NCBI GenBank assembly: GCA_045631465.1
Contig: JAZQUV010000024.1
Coordinates: forward strand, 30,013 to 94,012
Source of the DNA: Aphodosoma sp045631465
GTDB lineage: Bacteria; Bacteroidota; Bacteroidia; Bacteroidales; Paludibacteraceae
Length of the DNA: 64,000 nucleotides
Direction of reading: 5' to 3'
This document shows, piece after piece, positions 1 through 7,114 of this stretch. Positions within the stretch are counted from its first letter, which is position 1; each line of letters starts with the position of its first letter. A program made the position numbers and the translations under genes. The notes beneath the pieces were generated by a model. It was given only the letters and a program-made list of their open reading frames with translations. It was not told the DNA's origin and made no database searches.

Positions 1-50
1 AGTTCTCGCTTTTTTTGTATTCAAATATATTAACACTTAAATTATTTACT

Positions 51-1901
51 ATGAACACAGAACAATTTACATTTGATGATTTTAAAGAAGAATGGTTAAA
101 AGAAATTTCAGATGGGGAACCTTCTACAGTAGAAAAAGGTCGTAGATTTGCAACTAAAATATTTTCACAATGGCAAGAAATTGACGATGATTGTGAATTT
201 TTCTATTGTGATGGTTGCAGTGATGGAGGAATTGATATATCTTATCAAAAAAGTGATTATGATGAAGATGGTGAATTAAGAAAGAAAACTTGGTATATAG
301 TTCAAAGTAAATATGGAAGTTCTTATCAAGGTCCTGATACATTATTGGTAGAGGCAGTAAAAATATTTAATACATTGAATGGCATAAATGAACATTTGTC
401 TGAACAAGTGAAAAATATAGTTGAGGCATTTAATGTATTTAAACAAACATTAGGCGAAGAAGATAAGATAGTTTTAGTATTTGCAACAGTAGATTCTTTA
501 AGTGGAATAGAATTAGAATCATTAGCAAATATAAAGACGATTGGACAAGGTTATTTTGGTAATAATTTTGATGTAGAATCAATTTCTTTGCAAACAATTT
601 ATAATAGAATACAAGATGATATACAATCATCACATAATATAGTTCCTATTAATGCTAATCTTGTTCCTTCAGGTGAAAATTTATTAGTTGGTTCAATTAA
701 ACTTATAAATATTTATAATTTCATGAAAGAATTTAAGAAAACAACAAATGACTTAGAGATTCTTTATGAAAAAAATGTAAGACAATACCTAGGTGGAAGA
801 AAAAAGGTTAATAAAGGGATTGAAAAAACAATTATTAATGAGCCTGAGAAATTTGGGTTGTACAATAATGGCATCACAATTGTTGTTGAAGACTATAAGC
901 AAACAGAAACAGATGTTTATAAATTAATTAATCCATACGTTGTGAATGGTTGTCAGACAACAAGAACAATATGGGATGTTTTATATAAACGTTTAGAGGC
1001 TACTGGAAGCAAAAAGAATGATGAAATAGAAGAGTGGAAACAAAAATTGAATGAAGGTATAGTTATTATTAAAATAGTTAAAGCTGGTGAAGATGGGGAC
1101 GAATTATTGAAAAAAACAACAGAATATACTAATAGTCAAAATTCTGTAGGTCCAAAAGATTTTATTTCTCTTGACAAAAATTTTCAAAGTTGGAGTCCTA
1201 AAATGCAAGAAAAATATAATGTATTTCTTGAAATACAACGTGGTTCTTGGGATTGTCAAAAAATAAAAATGAGACAAAATCCTAATAATACATGTGCTGA
1301 ATATATAAATGCAATTGAAGCTCTTAAAATTTATGGCGCAGGTTGGAAAAAAGTTCCAGGAATTTCTTTTGGCAAGACACCTCCTTTTGCACCAGGAGGT
1401 ACTTTATTTAATGAAATAACTAAACGAGAGGATTTTGGGGTAGATGATATTTATGCTGCTTTCTTATTGAAAAAACTTACTGATGAAAAAAAATTTGGTA
1501 AAGATACACAAATGAAACACATAGGAAAAGCTCGATATTTGTTCTATTATATAATTGTTGAATTGATACAACATTGTATGAATTATAATGGAATAGAATT
1601 AACAGAATCAAATATTACAAAAAGTATTATAGTGACATTAGAAAATTTAAGTGACAATAAAGCTAAAATTTTGTATGAAAATGCCTACCAAGTAATAGAA
1701 TCATATTATGATAGTAGTAACGAAAATTGTTTGTATAATGAGGTATCTTATACTAAAGATATAAATGCTTTTTTCAAACTAGATAAATTAATAGAAAATA
1801 CATCACATTTGAAGATTTTATTAATGTATCAAAAACAAGTTCTAAATATGGTTGGGCGTAATTTGATTTCTGATTCAATAAAAGATGAATTTAGATTATA
1901 A
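51..1901 (+). CDS. AIPR family protein, probable phage-defence nuclease
   Basis: 616 aa from the ATG; a TTG at 15 would add 12 residues but the ATG is the better start. The central part carries the blocks typical of the AIPR family (abortive infection phage resistance): FGLYNNGITIV near residue 280 and NPYVVNGCQTTRTIW near residue 300. The N-terminus shows GGID (D62) followed by YIVQSK (Q85, K87), which looks like the D-x(n)-(E/Q)xK core of PD-(D/E)XK nucleases, so this may be a nuclease fused to the AIPR region. No signal peptide or membrane segment is seen, so it is cytoplasmic. It is followed 32 bp later by a small gene on the same strand. Base composition is much more AT-rich than the genes from 2.4 kb on, consistent with acquired defence DNA. 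Family call is good; the nuclease reading is inference, and its target is unknown. Confidence 0.8.
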   Translation: MNTEQFTFDDFKEEWLKEISDGEPSTVEKGRRFATKIFSQWQEIDDDCEFFYCDGCSDGGIDISYQKSDYDEDGELRKKTWYIVQSKYGSSYQGPDTLLVEAVKIFNTLNGINEHLSEQVKNIVEAFNVFKQTLGEEDKIVLVFATVDSLSGIELESLANIKTIGQGYFGNNFDVESISLQTIYNRIQDDIQSSHNIVPINANLVPSGENLLVGSIKLINIYNFMKEFKKTTNDLEILYEKNVRQYLGGRKKVNKGIEKTIINEPEKFGLYNNGITIVVEDYKQTETDVYKLINPYVVNGCQTTRTIWDVLYKRLEATGSKKNDEIEEWKQKLNEGIVIIKIVKAGEDGDELLKKTTEYTNSQNSVGPKDFISLDKNFQSWSPKMQEKYNVFLEIQRGSWDCQKIKMRQNPNNTCAEYINAIEALKIYGAGWKKVPGISFGKTPPFAPGGTLFNEITKREDFGVDDIYAAFLLKKLTDEKKFGKDTQMKHIGKARYLFYYIIVELIQHCMNYNGIELTESNITKSIIVTLENLSDNKAKILYENAYQVIESYYDSSNENCLYNEVSYTKDINAFFKLDKLIENTSHLKILLMYQKQVLNMVGRNLISDSIKDEFRL

Positions 1902-1933
1902 TTTTTTATTTAAAATATTAAAAACTTAAAATT

Positions 1934-2344
1934 ATGGCTACTAAAAAATTTGCACTTGAAAAGTACTTAACAAAAGAAGATGTTGAATACATAAAAACTT
2001 TAAAAGAAGAACCAGAAATAATTACTGATGTTACTAAAGTAACAACTCCTGGAATTTATAATTTTAGAGGTTGTCCTAATGTTGCAATTTGGAATATTAA
2101 AGAAATTGAAACTGGAAATATAGGAAAGAAAGAAGTTGTTTTTTCTTTTTGTCTTAGATATTTTGACGCAGAAGAAGGAGGTATATTTTATATTAATTCT
2201 TTGTCTAGAAATTTAAGAAAAATAACAGATACAGAAAACAAAATTAAAAAAGATCGTCCTGGGCCTAATAAAAAAGAAGAACATTTGATATTTGGTGCAT
2301 TTGCTTCTCCTGAAGTAATTCGTAAAAATTCAAAGAAAGGTTAA
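1934..2344 (+). CDS. small hypothetical protein paired with AIPR gene
   Basis: 136 aa, starting at ATG 1934, 32 bp after the AIPR gene and ended by a strong terminator, so the two are probably one transcript. I do not recognise the family. The protein is lysine- and glutamate-rich, with a compact central part (PGIYNFRGCPNVAIWNI, then VVFSFCLRYFD) that looks like a small beta-rich fold, and a basic C-terminal tail. No signal peptide or transmembrane segment. It shares the AT-rich composition of its neighbour. It could be an accessory or immunity partner of the AIPR protein; that rests only on position. Confidence 0.6.
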   Translation: MATKKFALEKYLTKEDVEYIKTLKEEPEIITDVTKVTTPGIYNFRGCPNVAIWNIKEIETGNIGKKEVVFSFCLRYFDAEEGGIFYINSLSRNLRKITDTENKIKKDRPGPNKKEEHLIFGAFASPEVIRKNSKKG

Positions 2345-2390
2345 ATGTGGAAAATAATAAGTATTCGTTGATAAGTAATAATGGAAATAA

Positions 2391-2426
2391 AAAACACATA
2401 ACTTTTGGAGTTATGTGTTTTTTTTT
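2391..2426 (+). terminator. bidirectional terminator after the AIPR pair
   Basis: A perfect 13-bp stem (2391-2403 with 2409-2421) around a 5-nt loop, followed by a run of T to 2426 and preceded by A-rich sequence. It can end the plus-strand AIPR module and the convergent minus-strand acetyltransferase gene. Confidence 0.85.
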
Positions 2427-2447
2427 GTGGTTATTTATATATCCTAC

Positions 2448-3575
2448 TTACAGATTTTTTATGTAAGCGCGACGGCGTTTGTGTTGTTTGGTTTCGAAGT
2501 AGGCAAAGTTGGCTTGGTTCTTTGAGTTTTCTTCGAGGATGGCTGTGGTTTCGGTGTATTTGATGCCATATTTTTGGAAATATGGGATTTGGTCGTAGAA
2601 GAATAGGGCATTGACGCCTTTGTTCTGATAGTCGGGGCGCACAGCAATGAGCAAGAGGTTGAATGTGTCCATCTGCTTGGCTTTGAGTGCTTTGAGGAGT
2701 TTTATCCAGCCAAATGGGAATAGTTTACCACGAGTCTCTTGTAAGGCTTTAGATATGTCGGGCATGCCGATGCCTACGCCTACGATTTCGTCGTGCTCGT
2801 TGATGGCAATGGTGATGAAATCGAAGTTAATGAGGGGGAAATACATCTCGGCATAGTACTCCTTCTGACGTTGAGTGAGTGGCTGGAAGTTATATAGTGG
2901 TTGGTATGCCGCATCGATTACGTCGAAATAGGTGTAGCCATATTTCTCTTTCAACTCTTTGACAGTGCGCACTTTGTCGATACGTATTTTGTATTTCTCC
3001 ATTACGATTTTAGCCACACGCTCCATTTTTTCAGGGATTTGGTGAGGTGTAGATACGAGGAATTCAATCCAGTCGGCTTCTTTCACCAACCCATAGCGGT
3101 CGAAGTGGTCGACATAGTAAGGATAGTTGTAGAGACTTGCCATAGGCGACACATAGTCGTAGCCTTCGAGCAAAAGACCTTGATGGTCGAAGTCGGTGAA
3201 ACCAACAGGACCATTCATAGCAGTCATACCATGTTGGCGACCCCAATCGGCAGCGGCATCGAGTAGGGCTTTGGAAACTTCGTAGTCGTCGATAAAGTCG
3301 AACCATCCGAAGCGCACCTTTTTGCAACCCCAATGTTCGTTGGCCAATTCGTTGATAATGGCAGTAATACGACCCACCACTTTGCCATCTTTGTATGCCA
3401 AGAAGTTGGCAAACTTCGAGTGGTCGAGAGCTGGATTCTTCTTTGTGTCGAAAGTATTTAACTCATCAAACTCGAGGCATGGAGTGTAGTATGGGTTGTC
3501 GTTGTATAATTCATTTGCAAAGCGGATGAACTGTTTGAGTTCTTTGCGCGAGCTTACTTCTTTAATTGTTACCAT
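2448..3575 (-). CDS. GNAT-like N-acetyltransferase family protein
   Basis: 375 aa from ATG at 3575; an open frame runs 33 codons further upstream, but that stretch is low-complexity spacer and repeat C1, so it is excluded. The protein resembles a Bacteroidota family of about 370-380 aa annotated as GNAT acetyltransferases: a split N-terminal half with GKVVGRITAIIN, the recognisable segment NGPVGFTDFDHQGLLLEG near residue 140, and a C-terminal acyl-CoA-binding-like part (LLLIAVRPDYQNKGVNALFFYDQ, residues ~295-320) where the usual Q/R-x-x-G-x-G/A motif appears as QNKGVN. Substrate unknown. It lies downstream of rpe on the same strand with a 130-bp gap that contains a copy of repeat C. Confidence 0.7.
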   Translation of the reverse strand: MVTIKEVSSRKELKQFIRFANELYNDNPYYTPCLEFDELNTFDTKKNPALDHSKFANFLAYKDGKVVGRITAIINELANEHWGCKKVRFGWFDFIDDYEVSKALLDAAADWGRQHGMTAMNGPVGFTDFDHQGLLLEGYDYVSPMASLYNYPYYVDHFDRYGLVKEADWIEFLVSTPHQIPEKMERVAKIVMEKYKIRIDKVRTVKELKEKYGYTYFDVIDAAYQPLYNFQPLTQRQKEYYAEMYFPLINFDFITIAINEHDEIVGVGIGMPDISKALQETRGKLFPFGWIKLLKALKAKQMDTFNLLLIAVRPDYQNKGVNALFFYDQIPYFQKYGIKYTETTAILEENSKNQANFAYFETKQHKRRRAYIKNL

Positions 3576-3606
3576 GATATTTAAGTTGAAATTTGAAACT
3601 TGAACA

Positions 3607-3634
3607 GAAGGTCTTTGAGCCTTTGGCGATAAAA
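3607..3634. repeat. repeat family C, copy 1
   Basis: A 28-bp sequence identical to 4372-4399. It contains a short hairpin (GAAGG...CCTTTGG with one G-T pair) and lies 31 bp upstream of the acetyltransferase start, in its presumed 5' leader. It is flanked by the 10-bp direct repeat AAATTTGAAA (3589-3598 and 3633-3642). Confidence 0.7.
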
Positions 3635-3705
3635 ATTTGAAAAAGAAACTATTAAAATTGAATTTAACTTTCAATTTTCAACTTTCAACTTTCAAATTAA
3701 TATGT

Positions 3706-4350
3706 TTATTTTTTGAGGTTGGCGATAGTTTGTATCATGTCGTCGGCTGAGAATACGGCATTGCCTGCCACGAGACAGTCGGCACCAGCTTCGTAGAGAG
3801 CAGCGGCATTTTTGAGGTTGACGCCACCGTCGACTTGGATGAGGATGTTGCATCCTTTGCGCTCGATCATAGCACGGAGGCGACGGATTTTGTCGTAGGT
3901 GTTTTCGATGAATTTCTGACCGCCAAAGCCAGGGTTTACGCTCATAAGGAGCACCATATCGACATCAGTTACAATATCTTCGAGCACTTCGACAGGAGTG
4001 TGAGGATTGAGGGTTACACCTGCTTTCATGCCAGCATCGTGGATGCGTTGGATAGTGCGGTGGAGGTGAGTGCAAGCCTCGTAGTGCACGTTCATCATCA
4101 TAGCACCAGTTTCTTTCACTTCGTTGATGAATTTGTCGGGATCAACAATCATCAAGTGAACATCCAAAGGTTTGGTGCAGAGTTGTTTTACATATTTGAG
4201 CACAGGAAAACCGAATGAGATGTTAGGTACGAACACACCGTCCATAATGTCGATATGCAACCAGTCTGCGTTGCTTTGGTTGATGATGTTGAGGTCGCGC
4301 TCGAGGTTGCCAAAGTTGGCAGAGAGAAGAGATGGAGATAATAGTTTCAT
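3706..4350 (-). CDS. rpe: ribulose-phosphate 3-epimerase
   Basis: 214 aa, the normal length. Converts D-ribulose 5-phosphate to D-xylulose 5-phosphate in the pentose phosphate pathway, as a cytoplasmic metal-dependent TIM barrel. Seen: SPSLLSANFGNL at the N-terminus, the metal and catalytic block HIDIMDG (H32, D34), HLMI near residue 65, the phosphate-binding loop VNPGFGGQKFI near residue 135, and VDGGV near residue 170. Start ATG at 4350 fits the family start. The upstream leader carries repeat C2 and beyond it repeat A1, so the gene is probably separately transcribed from trmN6. Function is certain at family level. Confidence 0.97.
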   Translation of the reverse strand: MKLLSPSLLSANFGNLERDLNIINQSNADWLHIDIMDGVFVPNISFGFPVLKYVKQLCTKPLDVHLMIVDPDKFINEVKETGAMMMNVHYEACTHLHRTIQRIHDAGMKAGVTLNPHTPVEVLEDIVTDVDMVLLMSVNPGFGGQKFIENTYDKIRRLRAMIERKGCNILIQVDGGVNLKNAAALYEAGADCLVAGNAVFSADDMIQTIANLKK

Positions 4351-4371
4351 AATAATGAGGAATTAGGAACC

Positions 4372-4399
4372 GAAGGTCTTTGAGCCTTTGGCGATAAAA
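4372..4399. repeat. repeat family C, copy 2
   Basis: Identical over 28 bp to 3607-3634 and placed 21 bp upstream of the rpe start. It is flanked by an exact 13-bp direct repeat, AATGAGGAATTAG at 4354-4366 and 4398-4410, as if inserted into the spacer. Confidence 0.7.
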
Positions 4400-4412
4400 T
4401 GAGGAATTAGTG

Positions 4413-4640
4413 ACAGACCCCCTCCGGACTACGTCCTCGTCCCCCTAACTCAGGGGGACAGCTTTGGGTATGGTGCGTTTTGTAGCTGATAACCTAAAAA
4501 ATGTGTTATGCCCATAAACTCCTCCCCTGAGTTAGGGGAACTGACGCTCGAAGCAAGAGTAGAAGGCAAGCTTGCTTGCATTATACCTTGCAAGGAGGAA
4601 GAAGACGAAGTCAAAGTCCCTGAAAGGGGAAGGGGTCTGT
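4413..4640. repeat. repeat family A, copy A1 (long form)
   Basis: Dispersed palindromic repeat bounded by perfect inverted ends ACAGACCCC (4413-4421) and GGGGTCTGT (4632-4640). The left arm holds a hairpin of CCCCCTAACTCAGGGGG type, the right arm its mirror CCCCTGAGTTAGGGG. An extra segment of about 80 bp lies between the right hairpin and the right end. Confidence 0.85.
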
Positions 4641-4751
4641 TAATATTTAATAGTTAGTAATTATTAGTTTTTGGTTATTAGTGATTAGTTAATGGGGTTT
4701 ATCTATTTTTGCAATGAGTTGCAAAGGTACAAAAATATATTAATATACGGG

Positions 4752-5477
4752 TTACATTTTGAGGTAAAAATCGCGAGTGAGGGCAATATATTCGGGTGTG
4801 TACTGATGGCGTGCGATTTCGATGGTTAATGAGGAATGAGAAATGAGGAGTGAAGAATGGTTGAGTTGAGAGTTCTGCATCACGAATTGTAAAAGTAATC
4901 GTTTGGGAGGTGCTGTTGGAGTAGGGTGAACTTCTGTAAGATGTGTGAGCGAGAATCCATATTTTGGGGCTAATTCGATTAGTTGGTTGCCTTCGTTAAC
5001 AGGTAATACAACAGATAGCGAACCGCCTGAGTTGAGTAGGCGAGCAGAGTGCTCTAATAGGTCGTTGAACGAGAGCGAATCGGTGTGTCGGGCTTGAGTG
5101 CGAGCCGCATCGGGGCACTTGAGCGACGCTACAAAATAGGGTGGATTGCACACTATAGCATCGTATTTTGCTTTAGGATTATGGTCTTGTAGCGATGAGT
5201 GATGAGTTGTGATATATTTAGCGAATGGACTGTTGGCGATATTCTCGGTGGCTTGTTCGACTGATGATTGATCGATATCAATGGCATCTATGTGGGGTTG
5301 GCGTTGCTCGAGGCGTTGCGCGAGCATAAGGGCTATGAGTCCTGTGCCAGTGCCGATGTCGAGTATGCGCGATGCGTTAGGGTCAATTGGAGCCCATGCA
5401 CCGAGCAGTACGCCATCGGTACCTACCTTCATAGCAGTGCGGTCTTGATGTATAGTGAATTGTTTGAATTGAAACAT
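4752..5477 (-). CDS. trmN6: tRNA1(Val) A37 N6-methyltransferase family
   Basis: 241 aa from ATG at 5477 (MFQFKQFTIHQ), the conserved family start; the 19 extra codons upstream are spacer. A class I SAM-dependent methyltransferase: the SAM loop LDIGTGTGLIAL at residues 39-50, the acidic residue at the end of beta-2 in AIDID, and the adenine N6-methylase motif NPPYF at residues 111-115. The N-terminal FTIHQDRTAMKVGTDGVLLGAW is characteristic of the YfiC/TrmN6 group, which methylates A37 of tRNA1(Val). Other N6-methylases of this fold are the alternative, but the N-terminus argues for this one. Single gene flanked by repeats. Confidence 0.9.
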   Translation of the reverse strand: MFQFKQFTIHQDRTAMKVGTDGVLLGAWAPIDPNASRILDIGTGTGLIALMLAQRLEQRQPHIDAIDIDQSSVEQATENIANSPFAKYITTHHSSLQDHNPKAKYDAIVCNPPYFVASLKCPDAARTQARHTDSLSFNDLLEHSARLLNSGGSLSVVLPVNEGNQLIELAPKYGFSLTHLTEVHPTPTAPPKRLLLQFVMQNSQLNHSSLLISHSSLTIEIARHQYTPEYIALTRDFYLKM

Positions 5478-5510
5478 AGATTTGAGTGAGGAGTTAGGAG
5501 TTAGGAATTT

Positions 5511-5582
5511 TGCGATAAGCGAGAGCAGAAGCAAAGTTTACTTTGATTATGCCGAGCGCAGCAAAAATCACGACCGAAGGGA
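5511..5582. repeat. repeat family B, copy 1
   Basis: A ~70-bp sequence beginning TGCGATAAGCGAGAGCA, with AGTTTACTT and GCCGAGCG further in. A diverged copy is at 47171-47240. It is flanked by the 10-bp direct repeat AGTTAGGAGT (5492-5501 and 5585-5594). Part of it resembles the extra arm of the long family A copies. Confidence 0.65.
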
Positions 5583-5595
5583 GTAGTTAGGAGTG

Positions 5596-5788
5596 AACCC
5601 CCTCGCCCTTTGGGATTGCCTTCGGCGACCTCCTCCTTGCAAGGCATAATGCAAGCTTACCTTCTGCTCTTGCTGCGTTCGTCGGTTCCCCCTATAAACA
5701 GGGGGAGAATTTGGGGTATGGTGCGTTTGTAGGTATTAGGCTCCTCCCCTGAGTTAGGGGAGGTCCCTGAAAGGGGGAGGGGTCTGTT
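5596..5788. repeat. repeat family A, copy A2 (chimeric)
   Basis: Left end CCCCCTCG preceded by GAA and a TATAAACA-type left hairpin, as in the 43-63 kb copies. The right half has the TGAGTTA-type hairpin and the GGGGTCTGTT end, as in the 4-6 kb copies. The extra segment is on the left, inverted relative to A1. The right flank after the end matches the right flank of A1. Confidence 0.8.
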
Positions 5789-5832
5789 AATATTTAATAG
5801 TTAGTAATTATTAGAGTTAGGAGTGATTAGTG

Positions 5833-5985
5833 ACAGACCCCCTCCGGACTATGTCCTCGTCCCCCTAACTCAGGGGGACAGCTTTGGGTATGGTGCGTTT
5901 TGTAGCTGATAACCTAAAAAATGTGTTATGCCTAAAAATTCCTCCCCTGAGTTAGGGGAGGTGCCTGTAAGGCAGAGGGGTCTGT
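5833..5985. repeat. repeat family A, copy A3
   Basis: 153-bp short form with inverted ends ACAGACCCC and GGGGTCTGT and both mirror hairpins (TAACTCA/TGAGTTA type). Its right end is 7 bp from the stop codon of the DUF559 gene. Confidence 0.85.
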
Positions 5986-5992
5986 TGTTTTA

Positions 5993-6370
5993 TTATTCTT
6001 TTTCTATTTGTTCTATTGTGTTTTTGATGTCATCTATTATGCTTTCGGGATCTTCAAAAACTATCTTATTTTCATATCTTAAAATTTTAATTCCTTGTGA
6101 TGATAGATATTTTTCTCTTTCTTCATCGTAATGTGTACCTATGGAAGTGAAATGTGGTGCTCCATCTAATTCTATAGCTAATTTTAATTCAGCACAATAA
6201 AAATCGAGGATAAATTTGCCTACACTGAATTGTCGTCTGAATTTCTTACCGCTTATTTGTTTGTTTTTCAACATTAACCACATTCTGCCTTCGGCTGGTG
6301 TACCATTATTACGAAGTTCTTTCCGTAGTTCGGTTTGTTCTTGTATGTTGTTAATGCGAATGTTTGACAT
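5993..6370 (-). CDS. DUF559 (Vsr-like) endonuclease-fold protein
   Basis: 125 aa, complete, the usual length of a stand-alone DUF559 protein. DUF559 belongs to the PD-(D/E)XK nuclease superfamily, related to the Vsr mismatch endonuclease. Seen: an N-terminal helix block with PAEGRMWLMLKNKQISGKKFRRQ, then GKFILDFYCAELKLAIELDG with D56 in LDFY, E67 and D69 in IELDG, and H73 in APHF, all conserved positions of the family. Start ATG at 6370. The gene is enclosed by repeat A3 (7 bp past the stop) and A4 (47 bp before the start), and the other DUF559 gene in this window also touches a family A copy. Biochemical function is not established for this family; a link to repeat mobility is inference. Confidence 0.9.
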   Translation of the reverse strand: MSNIRINNIQEQTELRKELRNNGTPAEGRMWLMLKNKQISGKKFRRQFSVGKFILDFYCAELKLAIELDGAPHFTSIGTHYDEEREKYLSSQGIKILRYENKIVFEDPESIIDDIKNTIEQIEKE

Positions 6371-6416
6371 TTTGGGTTTTGTTTTTATTCTTTAATATAC
6401 TAGTTATTTTGCATTT

Positions 6417-6545
6417 ACAGACCCCCTCCGGACTATGTCCTCGTCCCCCTAACTCAGGGGGACAGTTTTTTGGGGTATGGTGCGTTTGTAGTATTAAGCT
6501 CCTCCCCTGAGTTAGGGGAGGTGTCCATAGGACGGAGGGGTCTGT
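6417..6545. repeat. repeat family A, copy A4
   Basis: 129-bp short form with ACAGACCCC and GGGGTCTGT ends and both hairpins of the TAACTCA/TGAGTTA type. It lies just upstream of the DUF559 gene. Confidence 0.85.
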
Positions 6546-6571
6546 TGGTAGGTTTATTGTGTTAGAAATTA

Positions 6572-6640
6572 ACAGACCCCTCACCCCTGCGGGGAGCTCC
6601 CCTAACTCAGGGGAGCAGTTTTTGGGGTATGGTGCGTTTA
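6572..6640. repeat. repeat family A, copy A5 (left half)
   Basis: Begins ACAGACCCC, has the left hairpin (CTCCCCTAACTCAGGGGAG) and the conserved GGGGTATGGTGCGTTT, then stops. The right half is missing and the sequence runs on into degenerate spacer (TTATCTGT repeats) before tadA. Confidence 0.75.
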
Positions 6641-6679
6641 TTATCTGTACTCTGTTATCTGTTATCTGTACTCTGTAAT

Positions 6680-7114
6680 CTATTTTCGGCGTTCGGCGAA
6701 GAATGATTGCATCAGTTGGAGGGCTTCGGTGGCAAGAATGCCTGATACGACTTCGGTCTTTGGGTGTAGCGCGTTGGGTGAGAAGGTAGAGTAGCCACGT
6801 TTAGGGTCTGATGCGCCATATACCACGCGCGATATCTGACTCCAACCCAACGCTCCAGCACACATGATGCAAGGCTCGAGGGTGACGTATAGAGTGCAAT
6901 CTTTGAGGTATTTACCACCCATTATGTTGGCAGCAGCAGTGATAGCTTGCATCTCGGCATGGGCAGTCACGTCGTGGAGGGTTTCGGTGAGGTTGTGAGC
7001 GCGTGCGATGATGCGACCATTCCACACCACTACAGCACCGACAGGTATTTCGCCTTTGTCGTATGCCTCTTGCGCCTCGATGAGCGCCATTTTCATATAG
7101 TTTTCGTCGGTCAT
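6680..7114 (-). CDS. tadA: tRNA-specific adenosine deaminase
   Basis: 144 aa. A cytidine-deaminase-fold zinc enzyme converting A34 to inosine in tRNA-Arg(ACG). Seen: AHAEM (H52 zinc ligand, E54 proton shuttle) and PCIMCAGA (C82, C85 zinc ligands), with the N-terminal MKMALIEAQEAYDKGEIPVGAV typical of TadA. Start at 7114 overlaps the stop of the upstream trkA-like gene by 4 bp (ATGA), so the two are translationally coupled. A guanine or other nucleoside deaminase is the alternative, less likely from the sequence. Last gene of the trkH-trkA-tadA operon. Confidence 0.92.
   Translation of the reverse strand: MTDENYMKMALIEAQEAYDKGEIPVGAVVVWNGRIIARAHNLTETLHDVTAHAEMQAITAAANIMGGKYLKDCTLYVTLEPCIMCAGALGWSQISRVVYGASDPKRGYSTFSPNALHPKTEVVSGILATEALQLMQSFFAERRK

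Noticed and set aside
4413..4640. Family A repeats as CRISPR
   Set aside because: Copies are far apart, variable in length, palindromic and without regular spacers or cas genes.
5928..6131. Short reading frames across family A repeats (also 6351-6584, 43590-43838, 47045-47302, 58475-58684) with a PPELGG/SPEGV-like protein phrase
   Set aside because: They are translations of the palindromic repeat itself, in varying frames and with no conserved start. Not real genes.
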